Source: Heterocephalus glaber
Taxonomy: Eukaryota > Chordata > Mammalia > Rodentia > Bathyergidae
NCBI RefSeq assembly: GCF_000247695.1
Contig: NW_004624801.1
Coordinates: 6,422,317-6,486,316 of the forward strand
Reading direction: 5' to 3'
DNA length: 64,000 nt
The notes below the pieces were generated by a model. It was not told where the DNA came from. It was given only the letters and a program-made list of their open reading frames with translations, and did no database searches. Positions within the stretch are counted from its first letter, which is position 1. Each line of letters begins with the position of its first letter. Below are positions 33,959 through 46,794 of this stretch, one piece after another. A program made the position numbers and the translations under genes.

Positions 33959-33959
33959 G

Positions 33960-35070
33960 TTGGTGTCTGCAACAAGTCCTCCCCTCCTTGAATGCATACC
34001 CTTTGCAATGTGATTTTGTCATCCCTCCGGGCAAGAGGGACCCACCCCTTAACTCTGGATTGGCTTTGTAGCTTTCTTTGCTCAATGGGATGTGGCAGAA
34101 ATGATCTTGTACATCTTAAGACCTGCTCTCAAATGGCCTTCCAGTTTCTGCTCTTGTGTTCTTGGGACCCTCTGTTACCTTGTCAAGGGGCTCAGCCTAG
34201 CCAAATGGAGGGTGAGGGGCCACATGGAGGAGAATCAAGGCACCCAGCTGAGAGCTTGCCTGAACTGTCAGGCAGGACAGTGAGGCCATCTTGGGGCATC
34301 CAGCTCCGGTCCAGTCACTAGAAACCCCAAGTCAGAGGAGAAGGAAGCTGATCCTATCCAAGTCACTGATCCACAAAATCACAAGCAAATACATGGCCAT
34401 ATTTTTAAGCCTTCAGATTTTGGAAGACTTGGAGTGGAGACCAGCTTCACAGGTAACTGAATTGTTCCCAGACTCTCTCTTTATTGTATATAGTCCCAGG
34501 GTCAGTGGCACTTCCTCCCTGGGTTCCACCCAAGGCCTCTCTCTCAATGTGCTTCTGGTTCATCCTTCACCCACAAAGGTGGAAACTCTTCTATGTTATA
34601 TCGCGGCTTGAGGGACCCCAGAAGACTGGCCTGGCTGCTGAGGAAATATCAAACTATAAACCAACAAGGCCAAAAGACCATGGACTTTTGGAAGGGTTAG
34701 GAAGGGAAAGGTTAAACACTCAGAACTGTCACCCCCTGAGGCAGAATTAGGGAAGGGCCTGCTGAGAAATTTAGCCAAACAATAACAGTCTTGTCAAAGA
34801 GAGTCTATTAAAACATTTAAGAATGATTTTTAAAAATTTCATGATTTTTCTAATTTAAAAATTCATCAGACAACCTGGAAAAAGAAAGTGATCTCTACTG
34901 AAATGCCAGTTATTGGTATATAGGGGGGAAATTTTTGAAAAATGTAAATTATAAAACAGTGAAGCAGCAGATTTGGAGGACAGATTCTGAGATGAAAAGA
35001 GAATATTAAGAGAAGCTGGAGAAAACAGATACATTAACAGGGCAATAGTAAAGGTTTTTCTGCTCTGACA
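33960..35070. other. Intergenic stretch without a recognised gene
   Basis: Open frames near 34092-34750 have no recognisable domain. 33990-34460 looks like diverged MLT-type LTR ('ggatgtggcagaaatgatct'). Confidence 0.35.
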
Positions 35071-35078
35071 AAAAAGAA

Positions 35079-35126
35079 AAAAGCTCTGCTTGTCAAGCTC
35101 AAGGTCCTGAGATTGATCCCTGGTAC
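35079..35126 (+). repeat. 5'-truncated ID SINE
   Basis: Only the 3' half (gcttgtcaagctcaaggtcc .. ggtac) remains. Its A-tail leads into the GAAA/GAAGG tract. Confidence 0.8.
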
Positions 35127-35245
35127 AAAGAAAGAAGGAAAGAAGGAAAGAAGGAAAGAAGGAAAGAAGGGAAGAAAGAAAGAAAGAAAAGGAAAGAAAG
35201 AAAGAAAGAAAAGAAAGAAAGAAGGAAAGAAGGAAAGAAGGAAAG

Positions 35246-35292
<47 letters not shown>

Positions 35293-35330
35293 AAGAAAGA
35301 AAGAAAGGAAGGAAGAAAGAAAAGAAAGAG
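35127..35330. repeat. 204-bp purine-only GAAA/GAAGG/GA tract
   Basis: Plus strand is all A and G over about 200 bases, with internal changes between GAAGGAAA, GAAA and GAGA. It arose from the tail of the ID just before it. The Lys/Glu/Arg-only open frame here is an artefact. Confidence 0.95.
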
Positions 35331-35339
35331 GTGAACTTT

Positions 35340-37254
35340 GCAGAGTAGAAAGAAAGGCTCACAGATGCCCAGGTAGGATTACCTCCCAAAAGATAGGTCT
35401 AGGCTAATCCTGGTGAAACTCTCCAATTTAAGGAGAAGAGGGAGGATTTTAGTTTCCATTGGCCCCTGCAGTTTCCTTAAAAGGGAAAGAGAATTCGCTT
35501 AACATTGGCTCTCTAGTTTCTAGCACTAGAGGCTGGAAGACAAAGGCAGGAGAAAGAGGTTCCTGCTGTTGACCAAGAATAAAGTCAACCTGCCTGAGAC
35601 CAAAGAAAATTACATTTATTTGAGGCTATTTGGAATTGTACTATGGGAAAACACAGATTCAGCCAGTCTTGAAAATGTGCTCTGTGGTTTTACAAAATGG
35701 CGGCTATGTAGATTTAAGGGGTTTGGAAATTACATCACTTGTTAGGAATTAGGATTGGTCCTTGCAAAAGTTAAACTGTCTTGGAAGAAAGAGACTGGGT
35801 GTAGTCTCAGCCTTGGTAGTGGGGAGAAAGGCATCTGTTGTAGGGAAAAATCAACAGAAGTTGACAGCATTTAAAGGTCAGCTCACACCTGGAGGTGGTG
35901 CGTCTGTAGCCCTGTCCAGAGGTTTACTCTGGATGAGCCTGAAATCCGAATAACAATGGCCTTCCGACTCTTATTTTAAGTGCCCTGAACCAAGGCTACT
36001 TCAATTTTATCTTTTCCTTGACATTTCCCCTTTTGGATCAAAAAATTTCCACAGGAAAGCACTGATGATCAATCTAAGAATTAAAGATCACATTACTGGG
36101 ATGGATCTGTCCCAGGAAGTCATGTTCCTTGTCACAGGAATGGAATGTCCTAGGAAGTCCTGTCCCTCTTCAGGAGGTGTATTTGGCAGCAGTGGTCACA
36201 GAGCAAGTTGGGGGGCTTTAGGCCACATTTAAGCAACAAGGAGGCAATTGAGTGACTAGAGTCTCAGGCAGGTCAAGGACTAATCAGTCTCTGAAGTCAT
36301 TAAAGAGGGTAAGGGGAAGCAGCCTTTTTGTTTACTCAGTGTTGAAAGTCCTGTCAGCTTCATGAATTTGAGGCAGTGAATTTAGGTTGAAACAAAAGGT
36401 CACAGAAACCCGTAACTCTTTTTCATCAGTTCATTCAGCCTCAAGTTAGTTAATTCTTCTTCTGCCTGATTTTGATTTGCAGTTTTAGGAACTCTTCAGA
36501 TTCTTCATCAGAGTTTTGTAAAATTCTTATCCAGTCCAGTTTTTGGAAATCTACAATTGTCAAAGTTCTTTTCATCCTTTCCATAAATTTTGTTGTTGTT
36601 GTTTTTGTTGTTGAAACTGGGTCTCACTATAGAGTTCAGGCTGACCTTGAATTTGCTATGTAGCCCAGGCTGGCCTTGAACTTACGAATCATCCTGCCTC
36701 AACTTCCTGAGTGCTAGGATTACAGGTGTGTGCCACCATGCCTGGCCCTCCATGAGTTTCCTAGTGACACAATACTTGAGGATTATTGCACAAAGCTTCC
36801 AGAAAGGCATACGAATAAAACGATTTAACTATGGAAAAGATTTAGAGAAGCCATGATTAAAGGTATGATGATCATTCACAATTGACAAAGAAATCTCCAT
36901 GTTTCTGTAGCAAACAATAATTTAACATTAGAATTATGACTGATAACATAATAGGACATGTTAGATTTCTAGGAATCTCATACAGTTTTGGAACACATCA
37001 ATAACACTTTTACATAACTATGTCTAATGTGAATATGTGTCTGCTTCAGGACTTCCTTGGGGCCTTCTGGAAATCTAGAAGTGAGTTTTAGTCCAAAAAG
37101 ACAATTTTAGAATTTGATTTTGGTAAGTTTACCAGGCATATCAAAGGCTTAAAACACTTAGGTAAATAGGATCATTATGAAATAAAACTGAAGTGACAAC
37201 ATTTTTAAGTAAAACTTCTCAAAATCTCCTAGTAAGAGCAGATCGATGCTCTTA
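35340..37254. other. AT-rich intergenic stretch
   Basis: No gene recognised. 35450-36420 may be an old ERV or LTR ('tttccccttttggatcaaaa', 'atgttccttgtcacaggaat') but I cannot name it. Confidence 0.35.
36600..36752 (-). repeat. B1-like SINE
   Basis: 'gaaactgggtctcactatag' to 'gtgtgccaccatgcctggcc', reverse orientation. Confidence 0.85.
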
Positions 37255-37527
37255 GAAAACTACCATTTGATGGTGCTGGAAAAACTGGATTTCAACTTGC
37301 CAAAGATTAAAACTAGACCCCTATCTTTCACCATGCACTCAACTAAAATCAAAGTGGATTAAAGATCTAAATATTAAGACAGAAACACTAAATTTGCTGG
37401 AAGATAAGTTAGGTAGAACTCTCGAAGACATTGGCATAGGAAAGGACTTTATGAACAAAACCTCAGCAGCATGGGAACTAGCACAAAGAATCAACAACTG
37501 GGATCTCATCTTATTAAAAAGCTTCTG

Positions 37528-37605
37528 GGCCGAGGATTTAGCTCAGTGGTTTCACTGCCTGCCTCACAAGCACAAGGTCCCGAGTTCAATCCTCAGTACC
37601 AAAAA
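37528..37605 (+). repeat. ID SINE inside the L1
   Basis: aaaaagcttctg on both sides marks the target duplication in L1 ORF2. Confidence 0.93.
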
Positions 37606-37961
37606 AACCAAAAAACCCCAAAAAGCTTCTGCACTGCAAGAGAAACCACCAATAGAGCTAAGAGACAACCTACAATGTGGGAAAAAATTTTTACCAGCTG
37701 TTCCTCAAAGGTCTACTATCTAGAATATATAAAGAACTAAAAAAAAATCAGACCCCCAAATATAAAGACCCAATTCAAAAATGAGCATCTGAAATGAACA
37801 GACATTTCTCAGGCAAAGAAGTAAAAGCAGCAAATAAACATATGAAAAAATGTTCAATATCACTGGTCATTTGAGAGATGCAGATGAAAACAACGCTGAG
37901 ATTCCACCTCAACCCAGAAAGAATGGCTGCTATCATAAAATCAATAACAAATGCTGGCAGG

Positions 37962-38030
37962 GCTGGGGATTTAGCTCACTGGTTCCGGCATCTGCCTTGC
38001 AAGTGCATGGTTCCCCAGTACCAAAACAAA
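37962..38030 (+). repeat. Second ID SINE inside the L1
   Basis: acaaatgctggcag and acaaatgctgtcag flank it. The body lacks about ten bases before 'ccccagtacc'. Confidence 0.9.
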
Positions 38031-38794
38031 CAAACAAATGCTGTCAGGGTTGTGGGGAGAAAGGAACCCTTCTGCATTGTTGGTGGGAGTGCAGACTGGT
38101 GCAACCACTGTGGAAATCAATGTGGAGATACCTCAAAGAACTAGGATTGGAAGTCTCATTTGACCCAGCTATTCCTCTACTGGGTATCTTCCCAAAAGAA
38201 TTAAAAGAATCATACCACAGTGATATATGCGCACCCATGTTTATAGCGGCACAGTTTGTAATAGCTAAAACTGGGAAACAGCCCAGATAGCCATCAGCTG
38301 GAGCCTGAATAAAGAAGATGTGGGATTTTTGTATAAAATGGAGTACTACTCTGCCATAAAGAATGAGAAACTGGAGACATTTGTAGCCAAGTGGATGCAC
38401 ATTGAGGCTATGCTCTTAAGTGAAATAAATAGGAAACGTGTAAATACTGAATAGTTTCTCTGGTGTGAAAAACAAAGTGTACATAAGAATCCAAATGTAT
38501 AACTGATATTGTGAAATAGGAAGAAAAGGTCTAAACAAGTAGGAGAAGTGGGAGGGGTAGGGGAAAGGAAAGAAGGGAAAATAAAAAATATGAGAAAACA
38601 AAAAACATGGAAACAAAGTCTTTGTAAATAGGGAAGAGTGGAGGGGGTGAAGGGAGGGCAGCGGAATGGGGAAAAAAATAAGAACCAAGATACTCATGTA
38701 AGGGTACAAGATCCTAATGATGAATGTAACTGTATTGTACACCTAAAATGTACCAATAAACTAAAGGGAAAAAAAAGAAAACTACCATTTGAGC

Positions 38795-39287
38795 TGGGTG
38801 GGTCTATTTATAAAGTCACAGATTCCTCCAGCCAGATGTGGTAAGTGTCTCTACACCAACCAAGCCCTGTGACTAATGACTCTGCTCTGGTTGTCTAGGG
38901 TCCGCATAAATCCGTAGCCTAACTATTTCCTTATCCTGTACACCTTTCTCACCAAGCCTTTCTTTCGGACCCAAATTGTACCATTTGATGAGATTCTTCT
39001 GATTTCTTTACCTTTAACTTGGCAACACTGATAATCTTTGCAGTTTTCTGATGCCTCGAGCAAGAAGTAATGCTGGATCTACACAGTGCATGTCTGGGAG
39101 AGGAATTCGCTCCCCTTGATGTTTGACTAGGTTCGCCTTTCATTCTCATGCTTTAGAGTGTGGTGTCTACAGGAAACGGAAGGTCATGCAGGAACATGTG
39201 TCTTCTGGCCTGCAAGCTCAGCAGGTGGAAACTCTATGTCACGCATCGCCCTGGAGGCTGCTGGTGTTGAGGAAGCTGGAGTGAATG

Positions 39288-39337
<50 letters not shown>

Positions 39338-39930
39338 GGGCCAAGGTAAATCCTCTGGCTTCCTCTTTCACAGGTGCCAACAAAGTGCAGGCCTCTGTGC
39401 CCACTCAGATGTGATAATCCAAAGGTGTTGGGCTTACCTCAGAATTAGCCCTGTGGGTGAAGAGCCACCCATTTCCCAAGAGGAGAGACTGAGCCAGGAA
39501 TTTGGGGTTATGTGGTTTTTTAAGGGAGGGGCCTTCAGAAAAATACTTAGAAGGGAGAGGAAAAAGGGATAATCAAGAAGAGAAATTGCTCTGACTTAAG
39601 GCAATGCTTTTGTACCCCTTCAGTAAGGAATCAGCTTCCCAGGAGTGGGGACAGGGTGACATGTCTGTCATGGTGAAGCACTCCCATCAGCCAATGCGAG
39701 ATTCTTCAGAGAAAGTCACGGGGGCAGCCATTAGCCTGGGCATGCGGCACTGGCGGTGAAGGAGATTTGGGTAGGTGTCCTACAGTGGTCTGTTATTCAT
39801 GTCAGGAAAGATGAATAGATATATCAGGAAATTACTCAATTGCAACTGCAGCATCAGAAATGCTAAAGAGAGAGATTCCACCTTTCAGGCTCAAGACATT
39901 AATCTTTCTTGAAATCATATGCTTCATTTC
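38795..39930. other. Intergenic stretch without a recognised gene
   Basis: Unique-looking sequence with a TG microsatellite at 39290-39335. Nothing else is supported. Confidence 0.4.
39290..39335. repeat. (TG)23 microsatellite
   Basis: Uninterrupted TG run. Confidence 0.97.
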
Positions 39931-39933
39931 TCC

Positions 39934-40735
<802 letters not shown>

Positions 40736-40739
40736 TGTC

Positions 40740-41440
40740 CCTTTTTTTTATAGTAGAGATTTAAACCCTGCCTCCCCCATTCTTACTAGTGCCACATTCT
40801 CCCCTAGTCATACCACTATTTCTTCTCAATGATTTTCGGTCGGCCTCGAATCACAGGTTAATAATGTTATGTAAATGGTAACAACCCAGTAGAGAACACA
40901 GTACCAGCCCAAATTTGGGGTTTTGGGCAGCACCTCCTGGAGTGACTCCAGAAGAGAGTCTGAGTCCAACTTACTGAGCTGGGTCTTTTATGGATAGGGC
41001 AAGGGGGTTAGTGGGATGGGCCTAGGTGGGATGATGCAAAGCTGGGAGTGAGAGACTGGGGAGGCGAGAATGGCTGTGTGGCTGTAGCAATGAGCACTGT
41101 CACCTAGCAGATAGGGCGGGTGTGTCATGTCCTAGCAAAGTAGGCATTGTTCCTGGGCTCAGAGGGGGGCTGTAGGGTGTAGGAACGGGTTGCGATTGTT
41201 CACAGAGCTCAGGAATCTGGCAGGGGCTGGGGGCCAGATAGGGGTCAGACCTATCAAATAAGAATAGCTGTACTTGGTGCATACTAAATGATAAATTAAA
41301 AAGTTTTTTCCTGCTTGAAATGTAAATAACTTTAAATATGTGTGCTGCTGTTGGGGTCCATTCTTTGTATCTTTATTAGAATGGATCATATGGACTGAAG
41401 TATTTTTAAAGTTTTTTTTATTTTCCAGGAAGAGAGATAA
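40740..41440. other. Intergenic stretch without a recognised gene
   Basis: Several frames are open, but none has a known domain. Confidence 0.35.
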
Positions 41441-41444
41441 TGTT

Positions 41445-41710
41445 TTTATTGCATTTTTAATGTGTGTGACTCAGTGGCTTGTTCAATATAATTGGTCCAT
41501 GAAACTAGAACCACTATCTCCTTGCATGTTGTCATGGCTCCTGCCTCTTCCCAATTGTAATGCTCCCAACACTCTAGTTTGTGTGTCTTTCCTTAGATTG
41601 TGCACTCTAGGGTGACAAGGAGGGCCTGCCTCCTTCATCACTGCTTCCCAGCACATAGCCCGACCTGGCACACAACAGACACTGAATAAAAATTTGCTGA
41701 ATGAATGGGT
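41445..41710 (+). repeat. L2 3'-end fragment
   Basis: 'ttagattgtgcactctaggg' .. 'cctggcacacaacagacact' .. 'gaataaaaatttgctgaatg' is a typical L2 terminus. Confidence 0.75.
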
Positions 41711-41744
41711 AAATAAAAAGAGTTCTTCAGGGCCATACTGGACT

Positions 41745-41890
41745 GAACAGTGTTAGCCCTGAAATTCATGCCCACCCAGAGCCTGCCAATGTGACCTTAT
41801 TTAAAAATAAGTTCTTTGCAAATGTACTGAAGTTAACACCAGGACACAGTGGATTAGTTTGGGCCCTAATCCACTAACTGGAGTTCTTCT
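41745..41890 (+). repeat. MLT1-like LTR fragment
   Basis: 'aatgtgaccttatttaaaaa' and 'gtttgggccctaatccacta'. Confidence 0.55.
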
Positions 41891-41894
41891 AACA

Positions 41895-42085
41895 AAACAG
41901 GTAAATGGGGTGGAGCATGCCTGAAATCCCAGCACTTTCAAAGCTGAGGCAGGAAGATCACAAGTTTGAATCCCACCTGGGCAACTTAGTGAGAGCCTGT
42001 CTCGAAATAAAAAATAAATTAAGAAGGAGGAGGGGGTACTGGGGAGGTAGCTCAATAGTAGAGTGGCCCTGGAATTGGTTCCCCA
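41895..42085 (+). repeat. B1-ID dimer SINE
   Basis: B1 half ('ggagcatgcctgaaatccca'), an AAT linker, then an ID half ('ggtagctcaatagtagagtg'). Confidence 0.75.
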
Positions 42086-42560
42086 TGCATACATGAGAGA
42101 TGGTGGAAGGAGAATGGAGATGTCTCCAAAATACAGTAAGGCCAGGGGGTCTCAGGGTGGTTTTTTAATTTTGTTTTTGTTTTTGTTTTTGGAGAGCAGT
42201 TTTACTAAGACTTCTAGACTTGAAAGGATTCTTTTAGAATTTGCCACCCCCGCAAACCTGTTGAGAAGCTGAATAATCTCACTTGTCTCACTTGTTGGGA
42301 AACTGGATTCCATTTGCACAAGTAGAAAGCAGCCTGACGGGGACATCTCAGAGGACCAAGGCTAACTTCCCACTGTCTTCCACTCTGACAGGCTGGTGAC
42401 TGTCACATCATGGTCTCAGTAAGCAGCAATGAAAACTTCGCAAAAAAAATACGATGTGGGTAAAATGTTCTCATGTTTAGGTATTCACCCTCACAAAAAC
42501 AACCTTGAGGCCTGCTGCCAAGGTAGTCAGTGAAGAAGTGGTAAAAGAACCTGAATTGGA

Positions 42561-42637
42561 GGGCCAGGGATTTAGCTCAATGGTTCTGGTGCCTGCCTTG
42601 TAAGCACAAGGTCCCGAGTTCGATCCCTGGTACCAAA
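42561..42637 (+). repeat. ID SINE
   Basis: gaacctgaattgga and gaacatgaattgga flank it. Short tail. Confidence 0.92.
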
Positions 42638-42714
42638 GAACATGAATTGGAAAAAGTAGAAGCTGCTGATCATGCTTAGGAGTTTTGTTTTCATTTTTAA
42701 AAATTTCAAGCCAG

Positions 42715-43110
42715 GAATGTGGCCGGCTGTAGTTTTATATTGATAAGGAAATAACGCACAACTAGGCAGGCCTTTGCCCCTCCTGCCAAGTTTTTGCCAT
42801 AAAATGTTCTGTTCAAGCAATGTAACTGTGCTGTACCATGTTTCTGCCCAATGTATCAAAATGTTCTGTTCAATCAATCTAACTGTGCTGCACATGTTTC
42901 TATCTCAGATTTCAAGAATGTTCTGTTAACTCCACCCATCTGCCTCAATGAGCGTGCTCCCTGGTAGGTAGGTGAGTCCACCCCCACCCCTTACCCTGTA
43001 GATCTCTATATAAGGTTGCTTCCATTTCTGTTTGGGGCTCAGACTTTAGAGTATGAACTCCTCTGAGCCCACTGATAGCCATAACATTTGGCTGTAACAA
43101 TGATGAGCTA
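42715..43110 (+). mobile_element. Solo ERV LTR, copy B
   Basis: Shares with copy A (16225-16690) the segments 'tcaagaatgttctgttaact', 'accctgtagatctctatata' and 'ctcctctgagcccactg'. TATATAAGG at 43007-43015. Upstream are two direct repeats of about 45 bp (aaaatgttctgttcaa(g/t)caat units at about 42792 and 42860). The AATAAA part of copy A is missing here, an internal deletion of roughly 110 bp. Confidence 0.7.
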
Positions 43111-43459
43111 TCACACTTTGCGAAGCAATATAACCTTCCAAATGTTACATCTTCCCCTAGGAAAGTGGTTTCTGTTAACCACAATAGTATTCAGTATAGC
43201 CATTTTAAGGGAAGAAAAAATCATTTTGTTTCTCACTCCTTATAAATTCTTAGTTGGGATGGCTTCTAGAACAAGAGACAGATTAACAAGAGAAAAACCA
43301 ATAGAAGTTTATCGATACGTACATTTTACACGTACATGGGAGACACCGGGGACTACATAGATCTCAGAAGTGGCTTTGAATTCCAGTGTGCTTGCTTGCT
43401 TTAGATGGAATCTAGGGGTCCTTTACTACTAAGTGACATCACCAATCTTTTTTTCTTTA

Positions 43460-43592
43460 ATTTTAAAAATTTTGAGACTCACTAAGATGGGTCTCACTAA
43501 GTTGCCCAAGTTAGCTCCCAACTTGTGATCCTCCTGTCTCAGCCTTCCAAATAGCTGGGATTACAGACATGGACTACTGTATCTGTAGTATC
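43460..43592 (-). repeat. B1-like SINE, diverged
   Basis: 'gggtctcactaagttgccca' to 'agctgggattacagacatgg'. Confidence 0.65.
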
Positions 43593-43734
43593 TTCCACAA
43601 ATAGCTGTGAGTTTTTAGAGAAGTGAGGAGACAGAGGAGGAGGACTGTGAGTCTCTTGGGGCAGCATGTTGGCGGAAGTCAAATATGAGGCAGACGAAGG
43701 CCAGTAAACACAGCTTGTTCATGTTGTTGCTCTG

Positions 43735-43926
43735 GGGCCATGATGGCGAACATTTTAGAGTGCCCAAACTGCAATCCAAAACCCACTTATTTATCACAAA
43801 GTGCCAATGCTACAATTAAACCTGAATACTGAGGTTTTAGTTTAGAAAAACAATTCAAACATTGACATCTTTTGTCTTAAAAGAAAAGATCAATAACACA
43901 CGTGCCACAGGTTCACCACCACTGCT
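43735..43926 (+). mobile_element. Non-autonomous hAT-like DNA element (URR1-like), copy 2
   Basis: Ends 'ccatgatggcgaacatttta' and 'ccacaggttcaccaccactg' look like hAT termini. The middle matches the reverse of 15285-15412. Confidence 0.6.
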
Positions 43927-44089
43927 CTAGAGGCTCCAGGCTAAGTGGGTTTGTAGCCATCTTCAGTGGAGAGCCTTTGTTCTCTTTGGAGGGTAGGGCA
44001 ACATAACTTTTTTTTTTTGTAACTCTGTGTCCTGCTTTTAGGCAAACAGAGGAACGGTTGAACTCTCCTTTATCATCTTTTTTTTTTTT

Positions 44090-44220
44090 TTTTTTTGGTG
44101 GTACTGGGGATTGAACCCAGGGCCTTCACACTGAGCTACATCCTCAGCCTTTTGTATTTTTTTGGAGATAGGGTCTCTGCGAAGTCACTAAGTTGCCTTA
44201 ATTAGGCCAGAACTTGTTAC
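44090..44220 (-). repeat. B1-ID dimer SINE, truncated
   Basis: T-run, 'ggtactggggattgaaccca', 'actgagctacatcctcagcc', then the start of a reverse B1. Confidence 0.7.
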
Positions 44221-44458
44221 ATTTCAAAGAGACTATTTAATCCTCCCCTTTCATGTACAAACCCACCTGGGGAACAGAAAAGAAAATTTCCGGGACTAGA
44301 GAAGGGAATTAATGGAAAGTTTATACCTACTTTTAGGATGATCTTTATGAACAACATTTAAAACTATAAAATTCTGTTTGAATATACTTTAGCTGTGTCA
44401 TGTGTAATGTGATGCTGTTTTACTGGTCACTAAATAGTTTACAACTTTGGGATTTTGG

Positions 44459-44460
<2 letters not shown>

Positions 44461-44489
<29 letters not shown>

Positions 44490-44670
44490 GGTACTGAATT
44501 GAACTCAGGGCCTTCACATTGACTACATCCTTAGATCTTTTTATTTATTTTATCTTGAGACAGTATCTCACTAAATCACTAAGTTGCCTGTGCTAGGCTC
44601 AAACTTATAATATTCCTGCCTCAGCCTCCCAAGTATTTGAATCACAGACATGTGCCACCACACCTAGCAT
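44461..44670 (-). repeat. (TG)n and B1-ID dimer SINE
   Basis: The TG tract (44461-44488) runs into a reverse ID half ('gaactcagggccttcacatt') and a reverse B1 half. Confidence 0.75.
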
Positions 44671-44689
44671 AATTTTAGTTTGTTTATTT

Positions 44690-45320
44690 GTTTGTTTTTT
44701 CAATTAGTTATTAGTACATGTTTGTGGTACACAATTTTTACATTTATCTTAGCCTCCGGTAACCTCTATTTTACTTTCTTCAGAAACTTGCTATTCTAAG
44801 TCATTTTAGGCAGTTTTAATGATCATTGTCTAGATTCGTTATCTTACTAGGAATTGCAAAATGAGTTCTTGTTATTGTGGTTTAAAATTTTGTTTTACTC
44901 CTGGGCTTTATTATTTTTTTTGAAGCATTTTGAATTTGTTCAACATGTTTGATAACTTTCAACACACTGGTCTTATTATTGTTTTTGATGCTCAAATTAT
45001 CTTAGCCTGTGTTGGGCACGCAGAGCCCTCCACGTTGGCTGCTTTGTCCTTTTGACACAATCCTAGGCATTTTTATAATGCCCTTGTTTTCACGTAATCA
45101 GAAGTACCAGACTTGTGCTTTTCCTGCCCCAGACCTGGAAGCAACCATTGTCCCGAGGAATGTTCTTTTCTTTTTATGGGAAATGATCTTTAGAAACCAT
45201 AGTGTGAGTGTCGAGTTGCTCATTATTAATAGATCGGTCATGTTTCTGGGGCCCTTTTAACACATAAAGCTATGAAATAACAAAATTTTACAAATAGGAA
45301 AGTATATTTTGCTCCTTAAA
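44690..45320. repeat. Old L1 3' pieces (reverse) and unassigned sequence
   Basis: 'agttattagtacatgtttgt' to 'ggtaacctctattttacttt' matches a reverse L1M 3' UTR. The remainder to 45320 is not assigned. Confidence 0.45.
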
Positions 45321-45335
45321 AACATAAGACTTGGT

Positions 45336-45415
45336 GGGCCAGGGATGTAGCTCAGTGGCACAGCACCTGCCTGGCAAGCACCAGGCCCTGAGTTAGATTC
45401 CCAGTACCAAAAAAG
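45336..45415 (+). repeat. ID SINE
   Basis: aaaacataagacttgg to the left and gaacataagattta to the right look like an aged target duplication. Confidence 0.88.
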
Positions 45416-45439
45416 AAAAAAAAGAAAGTCATCAAGAAC

Positions 45440-45780
45440 ATAAGATTTAGCTGTCACCCTAGCTCCATTTCCTTAATTTCTCTTCTAGCCCTGAGGCTTT
45501 CCATTCCACTGAAATTACCTTGAAAAGTTTACTAGTAGCTTTCATCAGGTCTTCAGAGGTTCATCAGAGGTCTGTTCTCAATCCTCATCTTGTTTAACTC
45601 ATCAATATCCTTTGACTCAGTTAATTACATCCCCTGCTTGAAGTATTTTCTGACTTTTACTTCTGGGACATTTCACCTTTTGGTTTTCCTCCCATCTCAC
45701 TGACAATGTTTGAATCGTCCTACATGCTTTCCAAATACTATACTCGCCATTCCTTCTCATGTTGCAGGTCTTCCTTTTAG
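45440..45780 (+). repeat. CR1/L3-like LINE fragment
   Basis: 'tttggttttcctcccatctc', 'catcttgtttaactcatcaa' and similar phrases fit ancient CR1/L3. Very diverged. Confidence 0.4.
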
Positions 45781-45785
45781 GATTT

Positions 45786-45862
45786 TTTTGGTACTGGGGA
45801 TCGAACTCGGGACCTTATGCTTGTGAGTCAGGCGCCAGAACCACTGAGCTAAATCCCCAGCT
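45786..45862 (-). repeat. ID SINE
   Basis: taggatt on both sides. The body is 'ggtactggggatcgaactcg' to 'gagctaaatccccagc'. Confidence 0.9.
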
Positions 45863-45984
45863 AGGATTTCTTTTTTTCTTTCAGAAATACATTCTTTAAA
45901 GTTCGTATAGTGAATTTCTGTTGGTAGGAAACTCAGTTTCTATGTGTTTGAAAATGTTCTTAGTCAACCTACCTTAATACTTTT

Positions 45985-46072
45985 TTTTTTTTTTTTTGGT
46001 ACTGGGGATCGAACTCTGGTCCTTGTGCTTGCGCAGCAGGCAGTGAAACCACTGAGCTAAATTCCCGGCCCC
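45985..46072 (-). repeat. ID SINE with a perfect target-site duplication
   Basis: ctaccttaatactttt at 45969-45984 and 46073-46088. Confidence 0.94.
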
Positions 46073-46321
46073 CTACCTTAATACTTTTATTGGGTTCATA
46101 AGTCTATGTTGACATAATCTCTCTCGGCACTATATCGATATAACCCTACTGCCTCCTAGCTTTTATTATTGTGGTTGAGAAGTCAGTCTAGTTACTTTTC
46201 CCATTGTTTGAACTACTCTGAGGTTGATACTACATTGCTTCCATTTCTGTTGCTTTAGAGTAAATTTTTAAACTGAGAAGCATGAGCCCTCCAACATTAA
46301 GCCTTTAAAGAAAGTTTTAAA

Positions 46322-46398
46322 GGGCCAGGGATTTAGCTCAGTGGTTCCAGTGCCTGCCTTGCAAGCGCAAGGTCCCAAGTTTAATCCCTGGGACCAAA
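46322..46398 (+). repeat. ID SINE
   Basis: gaaagttttaaa on both sides (about 46312 and 46404). Confidence 0.9.
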
Positions 46399-46665
46399 AA
46401 AAGAGAAAGTTTTAAAAATTCTAAGTCCTTTTCATTTCCATATAAACTTTAGAATCAGTTCTATAAATTTATGCAGAAAGGGCTCTGGATTTGGATTCGG
46501 ATTTTGATTCCCCTAACAATCATATTTGTTTAATTCTAGAAACTGAGACTTTTTTCATCCATGATCTGATGGTCTTTGATTTCTTTTAGAAGTTTGACAT
46601 TTTAAGTGCACAAGAAGTACACACACGTTGTAAAATTTATCCTTAAGCCTTATATATATATACAC

Positions 46666-46737
46666 ACCAGGTATCGAACTTGAGACCTTGCGCTTGCAAG
46701 GCAGGTGGTGAAACCACTGAGCTACATCCCTGGCTCC
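46666..46737 (-). repeat. ID SINE
   Basis: Follows a short TA run. The body is 'ccaggtatcgaacttgagac' to 'gagctacatccctggctcc'. Confidence 0.82.
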
Positions 46738-46794
46738 AAGCATTTTATATTTTAACATTAACCTAAAGTTTCGTTGTTTAATTTTTAATTTCCA

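Larger units (their letters stand above)
37271..38776 (+). mobile_element. 5'-truncated L1 insertion with target-site duplication
   Basis: Contains the end of L1 ORF2 in pieces (for example 'gaaaaactggatttcaactt', 'cttctgcactgcaagagaaa', 'ttgacccagctattcctcta') and a 3' UTR ending AATAAA plus an A-rich tail. gaaaactaccatttga is at 37255-37270 and 38777-38792. It has many breaks and carries two ID insertions, so it is dead. Confidence 0.92.

Noticed and set aside
35099..35389. Open frames rich in Lys/Glu/Arg or in Ser/Phe
   Set aside because: They are translations of a purine microsatellite.
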